Shown here: positions 61,301-64,000 of the stretch, one piece after another | How positions within the stretch are numbered: the stretch's first letter is position 1 | Layout of the letters: each line of letters begins with the position of its first letter | From: Anisakis pegreffii | Lineage: Eukaryota > Nematoda > Chromadorea > Rhabditida > Anisakidae | NCBI GenBank assembly: GCA_035041965.1 | Contig: JAPYMA010000663.1 | Location: 79,131 to 143,130 of the forward strand | Direction of reading: 5' to 3' | Length of the DNA stretch: 64,000 nucleotides | The notes under the pieces: model-generated | Seen by the model: only the letters and a program-made list of their open reading frames with translations | Told to the model about the DNA's origin: nothing | Database searches by the model: none | Position numbers and translations under genes: made by a program

Positions 61301-64000
61301 CTCGCTATTCTGGATGAGAAGTTTACCAAGCAGAAACTGAAAAATCAGTCATCATATACGGATTTCCACAAACGTAAGAATCTAGCGAATGTGGTCAGAG
61401 TAGTCGCAGAGAAGTGGGACAAATTGACAACTGAATAAGTATTCAATAAATGATTTCTACATCAACTGAACGATCCATTTTTACGTTTATAGCAAGCACA
61501 CGCTACAAAACAGAAGCTGAGAATTACAAGCATAATGTTGCCATGACGTTTGATTTTGTACCTTTGAAAGGAACATAAATCCCTTATCAAAATGGCAAAA
61601 AAACAATTGTTAATCGTAAAAATGAAGCAATTTACAATTAATATTACATCATCCATCATTTATGCCCTTTGCTGCGAACCCTGAATGAATGATGCAATTG
61701 GTGAATAATATATTTATGAGTGGATAAATGGAGAATAATATTTTATAAATGTATAGTGAATAATATATTTATGAATCTTTCATAATATATTTATAAACGG
61801 TTACAATATCCTTTCAATTGCATAATTACAATTACGACTTCTTTCAGTGAAACATACAAAATGAAACATTTCGACACTATCAAAGTAAATACGAACAAAT
61901 ATGGAAAATAACAGCAAAAACTAATAAAAACTCGATCACGAATGTACATAGGAACAATCATATTCTGATTCCTTCAACTACGCACACAAAAGCTCAGTCT
62001 CAAGCCAATTTGGAGCAACAAGCCAATTACGAACAATATTTCTCAGTTCAACGTTATAAACTAGGCGAATCAGATGCTGGAGAGCATCAATGGCAAACAA
62101 TTTAAGCCTACAGATGAAAAATACCTCGAATTTCACAAAAATACTCAATAAAACCAAAGGTTCAAACAAAATTTACGATTGAATTAATTCTTCACAAATA
62201 TGTTTTGAAGGTCTCTAAAGCGGTTCAGATGGCGTTAATCAGCACTAAATTGGGACTGCTCAACAAACACAACATGCGGAACAATAATTATTGTGACATA
62301 TACAAAATTAACTTGTCTATTCATTATAATCATTAATAAATAATTAAAAAATTACAATTGAAACATGTTTGACCCGCCCACTCACCGCAATGCGTCTCGG
62401 CTCATTGCCAATAACGGGCCGGCGCACGGAGTCACCGAATGAAAAGTCCGAAAAGTGAGGGGTCGGCAAAAAATTTTCACGATACGTTCCCATTATGGAT
62501 TTTGCACTGAAACTCGATCAGCACAGAGTATTTTTGGATTTTGATTTCAGGTTAGAATTTGGGACCCTTTTATCGATATTTCTAACAGTTACGATGTCGA
62601 TTTGGTGGATATTCGGCAAAGTTATAAGCAAAAAACCGTCAAAATTTTGCATCCGATTTGAAAAACCGCTCGAAGGTTGGCACAACGAAGTTTAACCGCG
62701 AATTTGAATATGGGCATTCATCTTGTTCTCCGCAATATGTTTGTATGTGAATAGTTATAATATAATCATGATATCCAGGATATGAGGATGAGATTCGCAG
62801 TCATCCGGTTTCTCCGGTTGACTCGGAACGTCTCAGGTCTTTCTTTCAGCTAATTTTAGATAGTTAATTGAATTGACTTGATCTTTCGACTCAATTATTC
62901 TTTCAATTAATGCATTAATCTCATTCTCAGCTTTTCAATTCAATTAATTCTTTCAGTTCAATTCAGTCGGTCTCAGATGTTTCAGTTAGTACAAATTAAT
63001 CTTTCTTTATTTCTTTCTTTCAATTGAATCGAATTGTAATTGCTTCAACTTACATTCATTATGAAGTATCATTATGTCACATTTCTTTTTGTTCTATTCT
63101 CTGTGATATTTGCTTTTGTTTACAGATTTTTCATAATGCTATCATGTTTTCATGCAATGCTCATTGGTACTTTTTATTGTTGTGGATTTAAATTGTGTGT
63201 GTTTAATTTGAAATAATTAGTGACGTTATTATGCATTATTTGAAAGAATATTACGACATATTATGAAAGTAACATTTGTAAATAGTTATGTTGTATATGT
63301 ATATTGTGAAAGATTTTTAATAAATAAAGATGAATGATAAAAACTTGTGTTGTGTTACATGGAGACTTTCAACGGGATAAAATACCAAAATTGTCGAAAC
63401 TGGTGCAAAAAATTTCTCCGCTAAAAAGTTCACCAAAATCCTGACCAAACCCTTTACTATCTCAAAATCCGCATTTTCGACATATCATATCTCAGCTTAG
63501 GATAAACATTTTGAGACGCTCAGAACGGTTTTGAGATGGCTTTGACCGTCTGAACAAGAATATTACAAGGAGAGCTCCGATCCACCAACAAAAACCCGCA
63601 TTTCGAGATCCTAAAAACCACAAAAACCGTCATTTCGGGACTTTCGACCAATGGATTCATTTTTTCAATGTATCAAAATTAGGCATCAGTCGAGCTGGAA
63701 TGAGGTACTGTATGCAATGAAACACGAATCTGCACAATAGCTGTTGCCGTTCTTGTGTTCTGACCGCAAAATTGGTTACTACTCGATTTCTACGCACCAT
63801 CATAGCGCTTTTTCCTCAGAAGGAAACCAAAAAACGAAGCAATTACAACATTGTGTTCCGCTGTTCTCTTGGAGGATTATTCTGACCTCATGTCTCTTAC
63901 GCAGCCATAATTTTATAATTTTCGTTGTACACTCGTCAAGCTGAACCGATTGGCACCTATCTCATCGCAAAAAAATCATCTCACTAGAAACTTCACAAAA
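61301..64000. other. Terminal stretch, no supported gene
   Basis: Immediately upstream is the synthetase 5' UTR and its acceptor. A minus-strand frame at about 61978-62120 (LKLFAIDALQHLIRLVYNVE) preceded by CATCTGTAG could be an exon but has no partner. A GC-richer patch lies at 62370-62470. The 62840-63060 part is rich in TCAATT-type simple sequence. At about 63385-63690, CGAAA/TTTCG-rich sequence looks repetitive. I could not define any element. Confidence 0.45.

Overview
The window reads as nuclear DNA of a nematode. It is AT-rich (about two thirds A+T by eye). Genes are broken into short exons with small introns (mostly 100-400 bp), introns end in TTTTCAG-type acceptors, and such acceptors also lie just upstream of start codons, as in spliced-leader trans-splicing. 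I cannot name the species. Four genes can be assigned with confidence because their exons join in phase into family-typical proteins: a medium-chain acyl-CoA dehydrogenase, a CHK2-type kinase, a CDC25 phosphatase and a double-length tyrosyl-tRNA synthetase.

Layout. 1-3542: no convincing gene, one dispersed-repeat copy. 3543-6205 (+): eight-exon gene of unknown function. 6345-6994 and 11051-11834: two inverted copies of a hAT-like non-autonomous element flanking a minus-strand gene of unknown function (7311-9889). 12061-14441 (+): a small protein with a matrin/U1-type zinc finger. 15457-18980 (-): mitochondrial acyl-CoA dehydrogenase, all 10 exons. 19029-19509 and 20286-20453 (+): two small candidate genes. 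20982-24972 (+): CHK-2-like kinase (SQ/TQ cluster, FHA, kinase), 11 exons. 24973-49569: about 24.6 kb with no recognisable gene, containing a 358-bp hAT element with target-site duplication, two ATT microsatellites and scattered weak candidate exons. 49570-53045 (+): CDC25-type phosphatase, 8 exons. 53046-55921: nothing found. 55922-61300 (-): tyrosyl-tRNA synthetase with two tandem catalytic cores, 12 exons. 61301-64000: no supported gene.

How the genes relate. CHK2-type kinases phosphorylate and inhibit CDC25 phosphatases in DNA-damage and meiotic checkpoints, so a kinase and its classical substrate sit on the same strand as neighbours across the gene-poor stretch; whether this matters is unknown. 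The other recognised genes are housekeeping (fatty-acid beta-oxidation, tRNA charging). The most unusual protein is the tyrosyl-tRNA synthetase: its N-terminal half keeps the catalytic motifs, its C-terminal half has degenerate catalytic motifs but keeps the anticodon-binding tail, and no EMAP-II-like tail is present. Mobile DNA (hAT-type termini with 8-bp duplications centred on TA), a 33-bp perfect palindrome and a near-perfect 29-bp hairpin account for much of the non-coding structure I could see.
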